Shown: positions 11,056-24,500 of the stretch, one piece after another
How the letters are laid out: each line of letters begins with the position of its first letter
How positions within the stretch are numbered: the stretch's first letter is position 1
Source of the DNA: Chaetorhynchus papuensis
Taxonomy: Eukaryota > Chordata > Aves > Passeriformes > Rhipiduridae
Assembly: GCA_013396525.1 (NCBI GenBank)
Contig: VWYX01000085.1
Location: 92,432-156,431 of the forward strand
Reading direction: 5' to 3'
DNA length: 64,000 bases
Position numbers and translations under genes: made by a program
Notes under the pieces: generated by a model
Databases searched by the model: none
What the model was told of the DNA's origin: nothing
The model's input: the letters and a program-made list of their open reading frames with translations, nothing else

Positions 11056-11874
11056 ATCCAGTTCCCACTTTGCCCTTAACTCTAGGACTGTATTTTCCAC
11101 TCCAAAGTCTCCTAACACATTCAGCTATTTCAGCAACAACCCAACCCCTTCACTACACCCTGAAGAAAGGAAATCCAGCCAGTGTTTGGAATGAAACAGG
11201 TTTTGTAGGCAAAATTAATACTTCCCTTAGATGTGTTTTTTTTGTGTTTGACTTCAAACCTCAACATGGTATTTCTAACACAGTCTTTTGTGTATAATGC
11301 ACTAGGTCTTAAATAAATTATTTGAAGTCATGGCTTCACTTATGATGTCTCAAATCATCATGTGTTTGGTTTATCAGTAGGGTTGAAGGTCTTGGATTTG
11401 CTACTCAGACCCCTTCAACAGGGAGAGATAAGAGGTGACACATAGGTTACCTTTATGTGGACCAGATCTAGATAAGAGTGGGTTTAAGGGGAGAAAAATA
11501 CCCATTTGAGGGCTCTGTGTGATCATGGGGCATGCACAGCTGAAGACTCTGTTGAGATGGCACAGATTGCCATTGGATCATGGTAGGGACATGGTGAGGT
11601 GCAAGCTGGGATCCCAGTGGAAATTCTGCAGTAATAAAAATGTCTAGGATGTGAAAACTGGCATTCAGAGTGAAGCTTTGGGAGGAGTTAAAGGCATGAA
11701 AGGAAACTTGTTGGGACTGTGGAAAGAGGTGAGGGTTGAGAAAAGGGGCTCATGTGTGAAAGGAGAGGACAGTCTCCTCAATCCTCCTCACTTGCCAGAG
11801 ATGTCATGGCAGTTTCCAGCCCTGTATGACGTATCTCGTGCTTGGACACAAGATAGGATCGCCATCAGATAAGG

Positions 11875-11922
11875 CTGAACCTTTATTCTGACTGAAGTCT
11901 GAACCTTTATTCTGACTGAAGT
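11875..11922. repeat. Perfect 24-bp tandem duplication
   Basis: Two exact head-to-tail copies of a 24-base unit that begins CTGAACCTTTATTC, at 11875-11898 and 11899-11922. Perfect identity suggests a recent slippage or duplication event. Confidence 0.95.
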
Positions 11923-14136
11923 TGCCTCAGTTCATGAAATGAATGTAATTACCTGGATGAGAAGCCGACAATAAAACATCACTCCTTTTGTGCAAGGTGG
12001 CCCAGATCCTGAATTTCTGCAGACACAGCTGTGCTCCTACAGTCTTCCCTGGGCACAAGCAATACCACAGGTTATTTTCCCCCTAACTAGTTGCTTGCTT
12101 CCCTTCTGCTGCCTCTCTAGTTCCACTGTCTGATACCAGGAGCAGTGACAAATGTGTAGCACTAATAAACAAGTAGATGCTTCAGCAAAGGCATTTGTGC
12201 CTACACATGGCTCAGTTGCTTAAAATGGCCAATCCCTAACTTGGAGTGATGGCAGGGATGCATTCCAGGAATGAACAAGGAGCCCTTATAACCTTGGGCA
12301 AGTGGTCTTCGCATGATGATGTCAGGGGTAAAAAAAATGGCAATTAGGACTTGTTAGGACTTGTTTTGCAATCCTTTGTAAGGAGAGAAAGGCTAAATCT
12401 CCTTAGAGCGGGTAAGAAACCTCTTTTCTGAAGGACATATGAAAATAGGTCAGTGGTGTCTCTTCTTAGGAAGTGTACAGAAGACACAGATGAGTGTCTC
12501 TGGAACAATTTTGGTTTATGCTCTGGCTTTCAGAAGAGGAGGAAGGCTGTGAGGCAGCAGAGTGATTGCTGTATTCAGTGGCGTGGCCCATGGGAGCGAA
12601 GGAGCGCCCTTTGGGGCAGGGGTGTCGGCTGCACAATAGCGATGGGGCTGTTTGGGAAATGCTTTCATACAATTTTATGAGAGAGACCAAATAGATGCCT
12701 GTAGGAATAACTTTTACAACTCTGCTGATTTAAAAGAGAATGAGAGTGCAATGAGGGTGCTTTTGTCCCAGCAAAGAACTTTATAGTATGCATTGTGTCC
12801 TGATGTCTCTGACTTTCTGCAGGTTGGGGTGCAATGGGCTGACCATCGTGGGTTTTCCTTCTTCTCCCTCTGAGGCCAGCAACTGTGTCAGGGCTCAGTT
12901 CTAACATTTATGACATAAGGGAAAGAAGATTTCTTTAAAAAAACAAAAAAACAAAACAAAAAAAAACAACTGTGCAGAGACTTGATACCATGGGTAATAA
13001 TTAGAAGTTTCACCCTGCTGTCTTCAGGGGGATGAGATCACAGTTGCAGTCCAAGATTGCTGTTTCTTCCTGGAACTTGTGGGATAAAGTCTGATGTGGT
13101 CAGAATGGACAAATATTGAATTCAGTGCCACTGAACACTGAGATATGCCTTACAGTAAATAATCCAGTGTCAGAAAATATCTTTCTGTTCTGGAGCTGTA
13201 CTGGTATCTCTATGGAGCAAAAGCATTGCACTACTGCAAATGCCTATTCCAGATGACAGGTTACGGTTAAGCCCATGTGAAATAGTCACTATTCATAAGT
13301 TTGAGTTAAGTGTTATTAAAAAATGAGAAAACAGTGAAATGAGTTGGGCACACTGAACTGTCAGAGTCCTGCAGGCTCACAGACAAGCACACCTGAAAAA
13401 TAACAGCAGTTTCAGGCACCACTGCAAATCCTCCCTCCTGGCCCCTGGACTTCCTCCTTCATCCTTGGAGATAACCCAGCCTGCACATCCCATGCAAGGG
13501 ATGGCACAGTGTGACCGTAACAATGCCCATGCCTTCGTGGTGTCCAGATGAGCAGGGAAGGATCAGTGCTAGCAGTTTTTCTCCTAACAGATGGTTTTTC
13601 TGGACAAATTGTTAAAGAAGCGAGATAAGGTTCGAACCATTTTGGGACTGCTAGTCCCAAAACCAAACCAGGTCACTTTGACTTCTAAGAGGCAGTGATG
13701 CCTTGATAAGAGAAGAAACCTGATGTCAAAGCACTGTGGTGCTGGCCAGAGGGTTTGCGTTGGTGATGCCTCTCCTATCACCAAGATGCCAGAAAGAAAC
13801 CCCAGGCTTCTGGGAGGGAATGTTTGCCATCTGCTTCCCTCTGTTGACTGAGTTACTGAAGTACACTAAACTTGGGTACACTGAAGGCAACCTTCACAGA
13901 CAATAAAGTGGGGTGGAAAGGCAGACAATAGGCCAGATTCCTGGCATTCATCAGCTGCTGGAACTTTGCTCTCAACACTGCAATGGCTGAGGATTGGCCC
14001 ACTTTGCTCTTAGTTTAAGCAGCCCCTTTTATATAAGACCATGCTCTCAAAATGAAAAGACATGCTTTATGTGTACACACTCTCAAAGGTGCATCACCCT
14101 TCTCATGTCTAAATAATAACACCCCCAACCTAAACT

Positions 14137-14188
14137 TTTCTTGTTTGACAGATCAAGCTGTCTTTCTTGTTTGACAGATCAAGCTGTC
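14137..14188. repeat. Perfect 26-bp tandem duplication
   Basis: Two exact copies of a 26-base unit that begins TTTCTTGTTTGACAG, at 14137-14162 and 14163-14188. There is no coding context. Like the copy pair at 11875, it looks recent. Confidence 0.95.
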
Positions 14189-16225
14189 AGTCATTGCTGG
14201 CACTTGGCCTACAAACAGGGAGGAAAATGAAGCAGTTTTCTTGTTCTAATGCTGTTTTTAAAACAACAGCTTTGTATTAGTCACCACAGCTACCAAATGC
14301 GGGCAGCGGTTCAGGAGAGCTTTCCAAGAGTATTACTTTCTGCTACTGAAATGTTGGTAAACTCACACGGGCTGTAAGACTCAGTTCCCAGTCCTTCATT
14401 GGGTGCTATGGAAATGTAGTGTGCATTATAGAGAGATACTTTTATTAAACCCTAACAGCTCATTTGCACTGGAGTCGAACTGCATAACATCTATCATCCT
14501 GTCCTGCTGTGCCTTGACCACAGAGTGTACATTTCCCTCATCTGGGAAGGGAGAAATGGCAGCAGTGACTCATGGTTGACACTTATGTCATTTGACATGA
14601 ATACCATTTCCACAGGAGACTTGCAAGACCCTGGCTTGCAGTTTCTTTTGTTTTCTGACTACTTCTCTGGCATCCTCCTACGTGACATTGTGTTTGAAAT
14701 TGCTAAAAAGGGATGCTCAGTTGGCATAACATTCACACAATTTATTTTCTGCTGACAGAAGTGTGCTACTCAAAGGGGCTTCAGCTCTCCATAAAGCAGC
14801 CCCCAAATTTGAACAGATTTATGTTTGCACTGTTTGCCTGAGATGCACTGCACAACAGCATGTCTGTGTTCAGGAACACACTTCACCCGTGGCAAAGACA
14901 CCTTCATGGGCTTGACACAAGCCTCCTCCGGGTGTGCAGGTAGCTTTGAGAGCTCCCCTGAGCTGGTTGGAAGAACACTGTAAGCTCTGCACTATCTCCT
15001 GAGAAGTAAGCTGAAGTGACAAATCACCTGCTGGATACTTTTTCTCAGCTCACCCTCTGCTGAGATGCTGCTGCCTGGGACAGAGCTTAGAAATGCTGTG
15101 GACCTCTTTAAGAGAGTAAATCACTGCAAGCTTTTTGGCAACAAGATGCGATCATCTGCCCATCTGCAGAATGTATTGGCTGGCCACCACCTGGTAGTTG
15201 TCAAAAATAGCCATGGGATCTCCTGAGTGTGCCAAGGAATGCTGCTGCTCTTTCTTGGTGGCCTGTGATCAGAGGCATGAGCTGATGCTTTGCTTGGCTC
15301 TGCTCAGCAGATAGATGTTTTAGGACTCTCGTTTTAGCTGTCGTCACCAGGCATCGTTTGTTGTTGTCTTTACTTCAGGCCTGTTCTGGTGCATAACAGC
15401 TATGAGTGGATTTGCTCAAAGGTCAGCCATCTTTCAACACCAGGATGAACCAGATTCTTTCCTCATTTGGCTCCTACACTGTGCTTTGCTCACTTGGAGT
15501 ATCCTGCCAGAATCTTAAATAACCCTAAATTATGTGGGATCACTGCTGAGCTCTCCTACTCCTAGCAGTTTCTTGTGGTTCCCTTAAATGTTCAGGCTGA
15601 TGGAACACCGGGAGCATGCAGAGTTAAATCAAGTAAGCATAAACATTCTATTATTTGCATCTTTCTCCAAAAAGGCTGATAGAGAAACTCCTCTTTGGGG
15701 TGGGTGAAAATAGATAGAAGTAATCTCTGCAATTACCTTCACAGATGCCTAACTACAACGTACACAACTTGTCCTTGACTTCATGTTCAGCATTTGACAT
15801 GAAGGGAGAACTACATAGGATGCACAGGGCTGTGGCCTGCCTTCCTGCTTTGAAGATAGGTTGGTCTGTGCCTGGGAGTTATGGTAAAGCAGGCAAACTT
15901 CTCCATGCAGTTTTTTTCACTGCCAACATGAGCCCAGTGTTGCCTTCATCCATCACATGGGGGCTTTCTCTTAACACATGCCACTGCTTAGGTACTTGGC
16001 TGAAATGTAGAGTCTGCTACTGTTTTTATGCCTTGAACCAACCCTTCTATTCTGATAGTTTCAATAATAGCACAACAAGGATTTATAAACTCATGAGAGC
16101 TTTTCCTGGCAAACAGGAAGGTAGGAAGAAGGTAGCTCACCCAGAAAGTTCATCCATGTGAGAGAGTGGAGAGATGCAGTTCCTGAGCTGAGTCACTCAT
16201 GAAGTCACAGGTATTTAACCAGATC

Positions 16226-16320
16226 AGTTTTTTGGTGGGTTTTTTTTGTTGTTGGTTTTTTTTGGGTTTTTTTGGTGTTTTTTTTTTTTTCTGCTTTTTT
16301 TTGGGGTTTTTTTTTGGTAG
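16226..16320. repeat. T/G-only low-complexity tract
   Basis: Almost 100 bases of long T runs separated by short G runs (GGTGGG, GGG, GGGG), with hardly any A or C. It is strand-asymmetric low-complexity sequence with no coding value. Confidence 0.85.
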
Positions 16321-17100
16321 GCAGCCAAGGACAGTATTTCATTTGCTGATACTGCTTTTTTCTTTCTCTTTGCAGTCAGATACAGGTACTGCTTGGATAC
16401 ATGTGATGAATGAAGGAGTGATTGCCACAGTTCCAGATCAACAGCAATGTACTTCCCAATTTAGGCACAGTCATGCTGTGGTATCTAGATAAAAAGAGGA
16501 TATTGTCTGAAGGGTCATGGTATGTGCATTTTTTTATTCACTCAAGTGACTCTAAATGCTTCCTTTTTTGCAGTGACTCACCTTTTCAACTATGGGATTT
16601 TGAATGACCTGTTTAGTGCTTGATTCAACCAACATTAACTGACACTGTGGAACAAATTTCTGTTTGTATTAGTGAATATTCACATCAGATCCTTTATTAG
16701 CCATGCAAAACTCAAATGAACAACCACACCTCTTAAGTGGTATTTTGTCTTTTTTTTTTTTAATGAAGTTTACAGTTCATTTTAAACTTTGTGGTTTTTA
16801 AAGTGTGATCAAAATGCAAAAGCTTAACTTTATAACTGAAAAGATTTTACTTTGAGGATATAACATGGCTGTTATATCACCATCCATTTTACTTTGGAAT
16901 GATAAAAATCGAGATATTTTTTCACCACCAAAAATTCATTTAATATTCTCTTAGGTACGAAAAGACAAATGATCAAAACCAATTAAATGCTAATGTAAAC
17001 AAAAAAATTTGCAGCGCTTACTGGTGGTGTCCAGTTAAAGAATTCCGTGTATGTTCAGAATGCCACATGTATGTTCAGAATTTCAGCATAGCCTAGCACA

Positions 17101-17345
17101 GAATAAAATAGAATAGACAATTTCAGTTGGAAAGGACCTACAGTGATCACCTAATCCTGATCACTCAGGGCTGACCAAAAGCTAAGGCATGTTTTTGAGG
17201 GCACTGTCCAAATGCCTCTGACACGCTGACAAGCTCAGAGCATTGACCACCTCCCTGAGAAGTCTGTTTCAATGGCTGACCACCCTCTCGGTAGAGAAAC
17301 ACTTCCCAATGCTCAGTCTAAGCCTCCTCTGTTACCCGTTCTCTT
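17101..17345 (-). mobile_element. CR1 LINE fragment (3' end), minus orientation
   Basis: Reading the minus strand, this matches the conserved 3' region of avian CR1. The plus strand starts with decayed AGAAT/AGAATA terminal repeats, then GTTGGAAAGGACCT, the reverse complement of the CR1 terminal AGGTCTTTTCCAACC block. Next come the segments on subdivided counts and clinical-style CR1 hallmarks such as CACTTCCCAATGCTCAGTCT. It is 5'-truncated, non-coding and old. Confidence 0.85.
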
Positions 17346-20300
17346 TTAAGAATCCATAAAAGTGGTTCTGGTTTAAGTAAATGAAGTAAATCAGTTTGTG
17401 ATTAATGGGAAAGAAAGGGAAAGAAACTTATCCACAAGTAATTTTGCAGATCCACATCTGGTTTTGAGAGGCAAAGTTAATTCCTCGCAAAGTAGAGCAC
17501 TTCTTCAGTTTGACAAGGACTGGATTCTGTGCAATTCCTTGTGTGTGACTTAAACAGGTTTCCATAGGTCACTGTTTCAAGAAGTGCACATGAATTGATG
17601 AGGTCCAAACACCAAAAATGATGTGTTACCTTGTTATTTGTTACTTTACTCCCTCTTTCAAATCCCAAAGAATGACCTGCATTTGCCATGAAACACTTCT
17701 ACCGGCATTTGTGTTATCTTATGTCATGATGGACAAAATATATAACATGGGGTAAGCTAAAACATATTTTAGAAACTCTCTGCCTTATCTTTTATGTATT
17801 TTTCTCTACCATGGCCTCTGAGACCTCTTTTGCCAGAAAATATTAGCCAGTTTGTAGTAAGGGAGGAGTGTCCTTCCTGAAATATTCAATAGCACTCAAG
17901 AAGTTCATGGAGTCCCATTCTCCCCTTCTCGTATGATTGCTGTGCCAAATGAAACCCAGTGCCGTACACAGGCTTGCTCAGAGGATGAGTAGCTTGTAAG
18001 GGTACCCAGGGCAGCTGTCTGGGCTCTTGGGTCATGAGAGAAGCCCACTTAGCTAAGGTAGGTAACACATGAGTCATCTGAACTGTGAGCGAGAAGGCAA
18101 AACTAGAGAAGCTTTAATTTCTGCTTTGAGTTTCCTTGGATTTAATAACATTTATAAGAACATTATCTGTGCTCCCAGCAACTTGCCACAGCCCATTTAA
18201 AATCTGCTACTGGTGGTCGAGTATTTGCAGCTGCCTGAATGCAGGACGTTCTCACCAGCACCATGTACCTGGCTGGCTGGCTTTTGATAAGTACGTGAAA
18301 ATAATTTATGATTCCACATGGAGTTGTTGATGCATTGTAGACTCTATTACTTTAGGGGTATATCATGGCCAGCACCTATGAAGAGATGTAGGTAATTTTC
18401 CAGTAGCAAGCTGACCGGTACCCTTCTATTGAAAGTGCCATATTTGTAATGCCAAAGTGGATTCCTCATATTTAAATGTAATAAAATATCTGCAGTTACT
18501 GACAGGCTTACCTCTGTTGATGTGAGCAGCTACCTCATGCAATACCATGACTACCATGAATATTCATATTTTCACCCGTATACCCACTTGATTTTGTCTT
18601 CTTAAAGCCTCTTGCTTTATTTATGACCATCTCTAGGCTTTTTCTCAGAAATGGCCATCAGGATGGTAACATTCACGAGTCTTACCTAGTTCTGAGAAAA
18701 CTGTGAATTTGTTGTGACACTTCTCTAGGAATTGTAATATCTCAAATGTATAGTCTTTCTTTAAGACCAGCTGCTGAAAAAAACTGCAACTCTATCTACT
18801 TGCAGCTATATTTTCAGCCAGTTCTTGTCTGGCCAAGTGTAATGGAGATAATTTTGTCTTTCATTTCTATTTGCTTTCTTTTAAGACCACTGTGAACATA
18901 GTGGTCGTTTGGAGAATAATACTGGCTTCATAGTGATGCAAAGATGCAAAGTCATATTTTAAACCTTTTTCTTAGTGAGATAATATATGCATTGTGCAAA
19001 AGCTTTTCTGTGGTTTCAGTCAACTATATCTTCTACTACAAGGTTAGCAAGAAGAAAATAAATCGTTGTTAACACTAAAATAATGAGTAAATCACTGAGC
19101 AGAATAAGGAGAAAGATCATTTTTTCCCATTTTTTCCCATTTTACACAAACCAAGAAAGATTAAGTTTATGGGTATAGCCATGCCAGGATTCAGTATCAA
19201 AGTACTTGTGTTTGATTTCCACAGCAGGGAGAGAAAGTGCAATAATACCCTTTTTTGCAGAAATCAAGATGCTGCTTAGAAAACACTGTGTTTCTGTTTT
19301 AATCATTTATTTTTGCTTACACCCCAGACCTGCACATTGTCCTAGGCTGGGCACAGGACTTTAGAGCTCCAAAATGCAGGTAGAGTTCTTCAGGAAGCTG
19401 GAATCCTTGGCTTAGTTCTTGCTTTTGTCCTGCCTTTGAGGCTATTAGAAAATAGCCTGAAATGTGATGGAAAAAAAAGGAGATATACAAGCTACACCTG
19501 TGTGTTCCACTACCCTGGGAAGAAATTATCTTCAGTTTAGAAACCTCTTTCCTTTCTTTCTTTGCCTGGAGAATCCACAGAAGACTGCAGGTAAAATGGT
19601 ATCTGACTGCACAGAGGTCCCCCCGTGCTACAGCACAGGAGAAAGAAGCAGTTCCCTTTCAGTGCAGGGAATTTTTCTCCTCTAAACTAAGAAAGATCTA
19701 ATTCCTCTCAGAAAGGAGACAAACGGGGAGATGAAAAAGCAGTCCCTGTATTTTATTGGTCCAAATAAAAAGTGGGGATTTTTTCCCCCAGCATTAAAAC
19801 ATAGAAAATATTCAAGTTTTCCATAAAATCTGTGACAGGCCTCCACACTTGCAGCAGTAAGCAGCAGCACCTCTGGCTGAGCTGTGCTAGCAGTGAGCTG
19901 GAGCCTCTCAAGCTGGAGCCTCTGTAGCTGTGCTTCAGCAGCCAAGGGCTTGCTCCCAGCGTCCTGGGACTCCCAGCTTGGCTGGGGAAGACCCTGTTTT
20001 CAAGCTGCCTGAGCTCAGCCGGCTCCGAGCCTGGGCCAGGAGCGCAGGGCTGTTTGAACACACCCTCTGCACATGTGCTGCAAGGTGCCTTGGGCAATGC
20101 AAAGGACTCTGCACAGCATCCAGGACCTCTCGCTGCATCCGGGAGCATCAAACGTGTGATGGCACGGAGGCCGGTCGGTGCGAACAGCCCGTGCCCAGGA
20201 AACGATGCCAGCTCCCGACAGAAGGCTGCCTGGTGGGAATGGGGGACTCCCCAGCCCTGCCTGGGTTCTGCCAGGCACAGCAGCAGCTCGCACTGGTGTA

Positions 20301-20962
20301 GTGGTTTGGGTCAAAATATCCAGTACTTACTTATTTTCCTTCTGTGTGATAAGAATTCGGAGAAAGCAAAGCAGACGAGAGGGGATACACATATCATAAC
20401 TCACCCCAGGACAACTGGCCAAAAGAGAGCCTGTCAACACTGTAAGCTCTGCATGTTCCAGAGCTCTGCAAGAAGATGTCCAGTTTTGCCTTCAGCTTTG
20501 ATGTGGAGATAGTATACACCTTGGATAAGCATAAAAATAATGGGAAATAATGTGGAGGAATCTCTCTAATTTCACCATTGTAAATTCCAGCTTGGTTTGC
20601 CGATGAGCTGTATCAAAGCCGTGGAGGTGCACTCTCCAGAGAACAGAAATACCCGTGTGCCTTCAAAAACTGATCATGAATCCTTTCGTAGGAAACAAAT
20701 CATGTTTTTAAAACTACTCCAAGCACCTGATTATTGTGTAAAACATGAGGATAAAAATGCACTGGGAACTGAAGAAGTAGCATCATTTCTACAGTTAGGT
20801 CTAATATGGAGCCAACAGGTGGCCGGAGGACAAGCAGGTAATGCCCAGTGCTGATGACCTGCTGTGAGCTGGGGAGCACAGGGCACCATGCAGTGGTGCC
20901 AGTGCTGGAAAGCATCTTGGATGGGTTCAGAGTGCAGTTCCCAGGATGCCCTGGGACCCTGC
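17346..20962. other. Intergenic DNA, no supported gene
   Basis: I see no gene here. From about 19850 the sequence becomes GC-richer, with several overlapping open frames on both strands (up to 152 codons). None has a recognisable domain, and all can be explained by low stop density. Confidence 0.55.
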
Positions 20963-21521
20963 TGTCCTGGTTTTGGCTGGGATAGAGTTAATTTTCTTCC
21001 TAGTAGCTGGTACCAAGCTGTGTTTTGGATTTCGGGTGAGAACAATGTTTATAACACACTGATGTTTTGCTGAGCAGTGCTTACTCTAAGTCGAGAACTT
21101 TTCAGCTTCTCACACCACACCACTTCGAGAAGGCTGGAGGGGGCACAAGGAGATGGGAGGGGACACAGCTGGATCAGCTGGCCCCAGCTGCCCAAAGGGA
21201 TATTCCATACCTTATGACATCATGCTCAGTATAAACTTGGGAGCTGTCTGGGCACTGGTCAGTGGGTGCTGAGCAATTGCATTGTGCATCACTTTTTTGG
21301 TATAGCCTTATTATTATTATTATTATGTGCATTACGTTTTTGGTGTAGCCTAATTATTGTTATTATTATTATTATTACCACCTTTCCATTTCTGTCCTAT
21401 AAAACTGTCAACCTATGAATATTACTTTTCCCCCCCCAGTTCTCTACCCCATCCCCCTGCTGGTGGGGAGTGAGCCAGCAGCTGTGTTGTGTTCAGCTGC
21501 CTGCTGGATTAAACCATGGCA
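20963..21521 (+). mobile_element. Solo LTR of an avian endogenous retrovirus
   Basis: It starts TGTCCTGGTTTTGGCTGGG and ends AAACCATGGCA, giving the TG...CA ends of a retroviral LTR, about 559 bases long. Internally there are two TTA-triplet tracts (about 21309-21326 and 21357-21377), as in a family I recall from many bird genomes. TATAAA-like boxes lie near 21230 and 21399. No gag, pol or env is attached on either side, so it is a solo LTR. A clean target-site duplication is not evident. The exact subfamily and both edges are approximate. Confidence 0.75.
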
Positions 21522-24500
21522 CCCGTGCGTGGATTGCCTTCCCTCAGGACCCCTCCTGAGATGCCAGGGATGGGGGCAACTCAGAGCAGAAGCGGCACCC
21601 CCCAGCTTCACCCTTGTTCTCCCCCAGCCTGGCTGCTGCTGCCAATTTGCTGCTGTCTCCCAGTGGCAGCCGCCAGCCTCCTCCTTCTCTTTATTTCCCA
21701 GAAGTTACCCTTCCCTAGAGCTGTGCCGGCACGGGCAGGCACCCAAGGTGATGCATCGGGCTCGGTGAGCCAGGCTCCCTCCAGCGTTGGGAGGGTGTCC
21801 CAGGAGCACGGCACAAGGCAGAGCGAGCTGGCCCTTCGTGGGGAAACCCAAGGTCTGACAGAAACTGCTAACCTGAGCACAGAGTGTGCTTTGCGAGCAA
21901 GCGGCTGTGCTGCCTCCAAAGTTACCCCTGGAGACAGAAGATGTGCACTTACCCAGTGCTGCTCCCAAGTAATTCCTGTGCCAGGAGAACGTGCAATCTG
22001 TGCAACCAGTTCATGGAGAGCTGCTCATACACCCCTGCACCCCACAGTTTTTTCATCATTTGCAAATGTCTAAGTGTAAAACACAGTGCAGGAAGGGATG
22101 TTCCAGTTTCTTCTGCTGGGAACATCAGCCCTTTTCAGCCTGTTTGAAATCCATCTGAAGAGCAGTGATGTTTTCCTGCTTCCATCCAGCACTCTGGAGA
22201 GCTGGTTCAGACTTGCTAGGAGTAGGAATCAGCCCCTAAGTTCCAGACTAACAGAACAGGTAATATTAACCTGTTTATTCATGTGGCTACCTTATCCTTT
22301 AGTTTCCTTTAAATGTCTGCCAAGTGCTGTATTTTTAAGGAAATGTAGCAAAAGCAATGAATTTTGCCCAAGGAAAAAGTGTTATCTTTTATGTTTTATT
22401 TAAATCCAGATGCATATTTTAGGGTAAATACAGAACATCAGTCTCGACAAAGTAGGATTTCAGGATTCTGCAGAGCTTGAAAGGCTCTTCAAAATAAAAT
22501 TTACCATCTGTATCTGCCTATTAAATAATAAGAGATTGCCATCTTCTGGTCAGAAGCAGTTGTACATGGGAATATGTGTCAACTTTTGTAACCATGTAGA
22601 AATTATTATCTAAAAAACTTCTTGGAAAACCATGTCTTTTAAGAGTTAATGTTTTAAAAATTTATTTTGGTAGGGCGAACCTATTTTTCAAAGTTTGTTT
22701 AAAAATCCACTGCAATTATAAGAAATTTAAGCTGTAGCTTGGCTGTTCCCTACATCACATTTGTCTGGGCTGTATCTGGGATAATGCCTTTCATGTCTCC
22801 ATCTTCAGGAGCTGCCCAGGATCTTTCTTTTCTGTGACCCATTTTACCAAAGCCAAACTGTTACAGCAGGGAGACATCTTCCAGCAGCTACTTACTGCCA
22901 CCCAAAAAAAAAAGGGAGCATGGCATTAAATTGTAGACTTGAAGCAGGCAAATGTTTCCCGAAGTAAATTATCAATTATATGCATTTCTATGGTCTTTGA
23001 ATAGAAAAAAGAATGTCCATGAATTTCCCTGGAGGAAAACTAAAAGATCAGATGGCATCAGAGCTTCAGCATAGCACTAGAATTATAAATAGCTGGAGCA
23101 CAGGCATTTTACTGTACATTTACCCTCTAATCCAAGGGGTAATCCGAGCATATTCTGGTTTCTATTGCTCACAGAGTTATGGATAATGCGCACACACACA
23201 CACACACATATAATGTAGGCTGGATTTTAGGTTCCTCTGTCTTGTGCCCTCATTCCAAGTATCAGTGTGGGGGTGGAGAAAGAGTTCAGTGTTTTTCAAG
23301 GGAGACAGCTTCAAGGGTGACCATGCTCTGTTCCTTTGCTGGGAGGTGAAAACTACTTTTCAAATGTGAGATTTGTTTCATGGTTCGTTCAGCCTCCGAT
23401 CTGCTGATGGTTTCTGATGTAGCTTCTTTTGCCCTTCCCTGTACTTCAGACATTGCTTCTATCATGTTCTCAGTCTTTCTTCTCAGCTGGCTGCTGTGCA
23501 CTCTCTGTTGCTTTCTAGACATATTTGAAGTTTCAGTAATGCAGAAATTATCATAGTCACGAGTGCTTCTGATTGTGGTGTTGCAATAATTGTGATTCTG
23601 GCTGCTGCATGTTCCACACAAAAGCATCAGTTCTTTTTTTGGTCTTACAGCTGTCCGTGGTCATGCCACTCCGGTTACAGTGGAGTTAAACCCGAAAATG
23701 TCCGGACCCAGGCTTCAGATTTCAAAGCCAACATCTACCTTATCCAAACCCCAGTGTAAGCTGCGCAGCAGATGGAATGGATATTCTTCAGAGGAAATCC
23801 TTGCAATCAGTCCCTGGTGTATTCAGAGATGCTTCCCTTGTAAAGTCTGACCACTGCATGGCAGTATTGCACCAACATCACTGCGGCATCAGCCCTGAGA
23901 CACGGGGAAAGCTGGCCAAAATTATCCCATTATCACCCTGGTAATACCCCTTCTGCTGAGCGAGCGTCTCCTCCTCCCACCGCTGGAATATGCTCGGAAC
24001 AGGGCATGTGCTGCAGGACGGGTGTGGGTCCTGCCTCTTCCTGTGCTATCCTCGCTTCTCTCCATCAGAGCCTGATGGGAGGGTTTGATTTGACATGATG
24101 GGATCTGGCAACAGCTGGATGAGAAAGATGCTCATGCTGCCCTAACGTCTCTCTCCTTCTGGGAGATGAGAGAGAAGCACCTCTTCTCTGCATAGTTTAT
24201 GTGCTGGGAGTAAAACTCTCTCCTGTGCTGATCACAGAGCCCATCCCTCTGGCAGGGCTGCTGGGTGGAAGGCAGGCAGACAACTGTGCGTGTGTGCAGT
24301 GCTGCTGTGCCATCAGTCACAAGTCTGGGGATTCTGGAGTGAGGGAATGGGCACACATTGCTGTTTGGCTATAGAAGGGTGAGGATTTTATTCCAGTCGT
24401 TCAAAAAGAAAGCAACAAAAACCTCTCCATGTGACAAGAAGCAGGATAACAAAGGGGAAAGAAAAGGCATTGTTTTCAAGTTCCAAACTGGTGGTGGATT

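Larger units (their letters stand above)
3837..17100. other. Intergenic DNA, no supported gene
   Basis: About 13 kb of AT-moderate, stop-rich sequence. The open frames are short, lack recognisable domains and are consistent with chance. It contains T and A homopolymers (T-runs near 6280 and 9883, a 40-base A-run at 11014), a 24-bp duplication at 11875 and a 26-bp duplication at 14137. Distal enhancers may be present but cannot be recognised without alignment. Confidence 0.6.

Noticed and set aside
15745..16161. A 138-codon plus-strand frame in intergenic DNA
   Set aside because: No domain, no repeat-encoded protein similarity that I recognise, and no supporting gene structure.
20054..20512. 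A 152-codon plus-strand frame with several overlapping frames on both strands
   Set aside because: The local GC richness lowers stop frequency in all frames. The translation has no family resemblance and no splice or poly(A) context.
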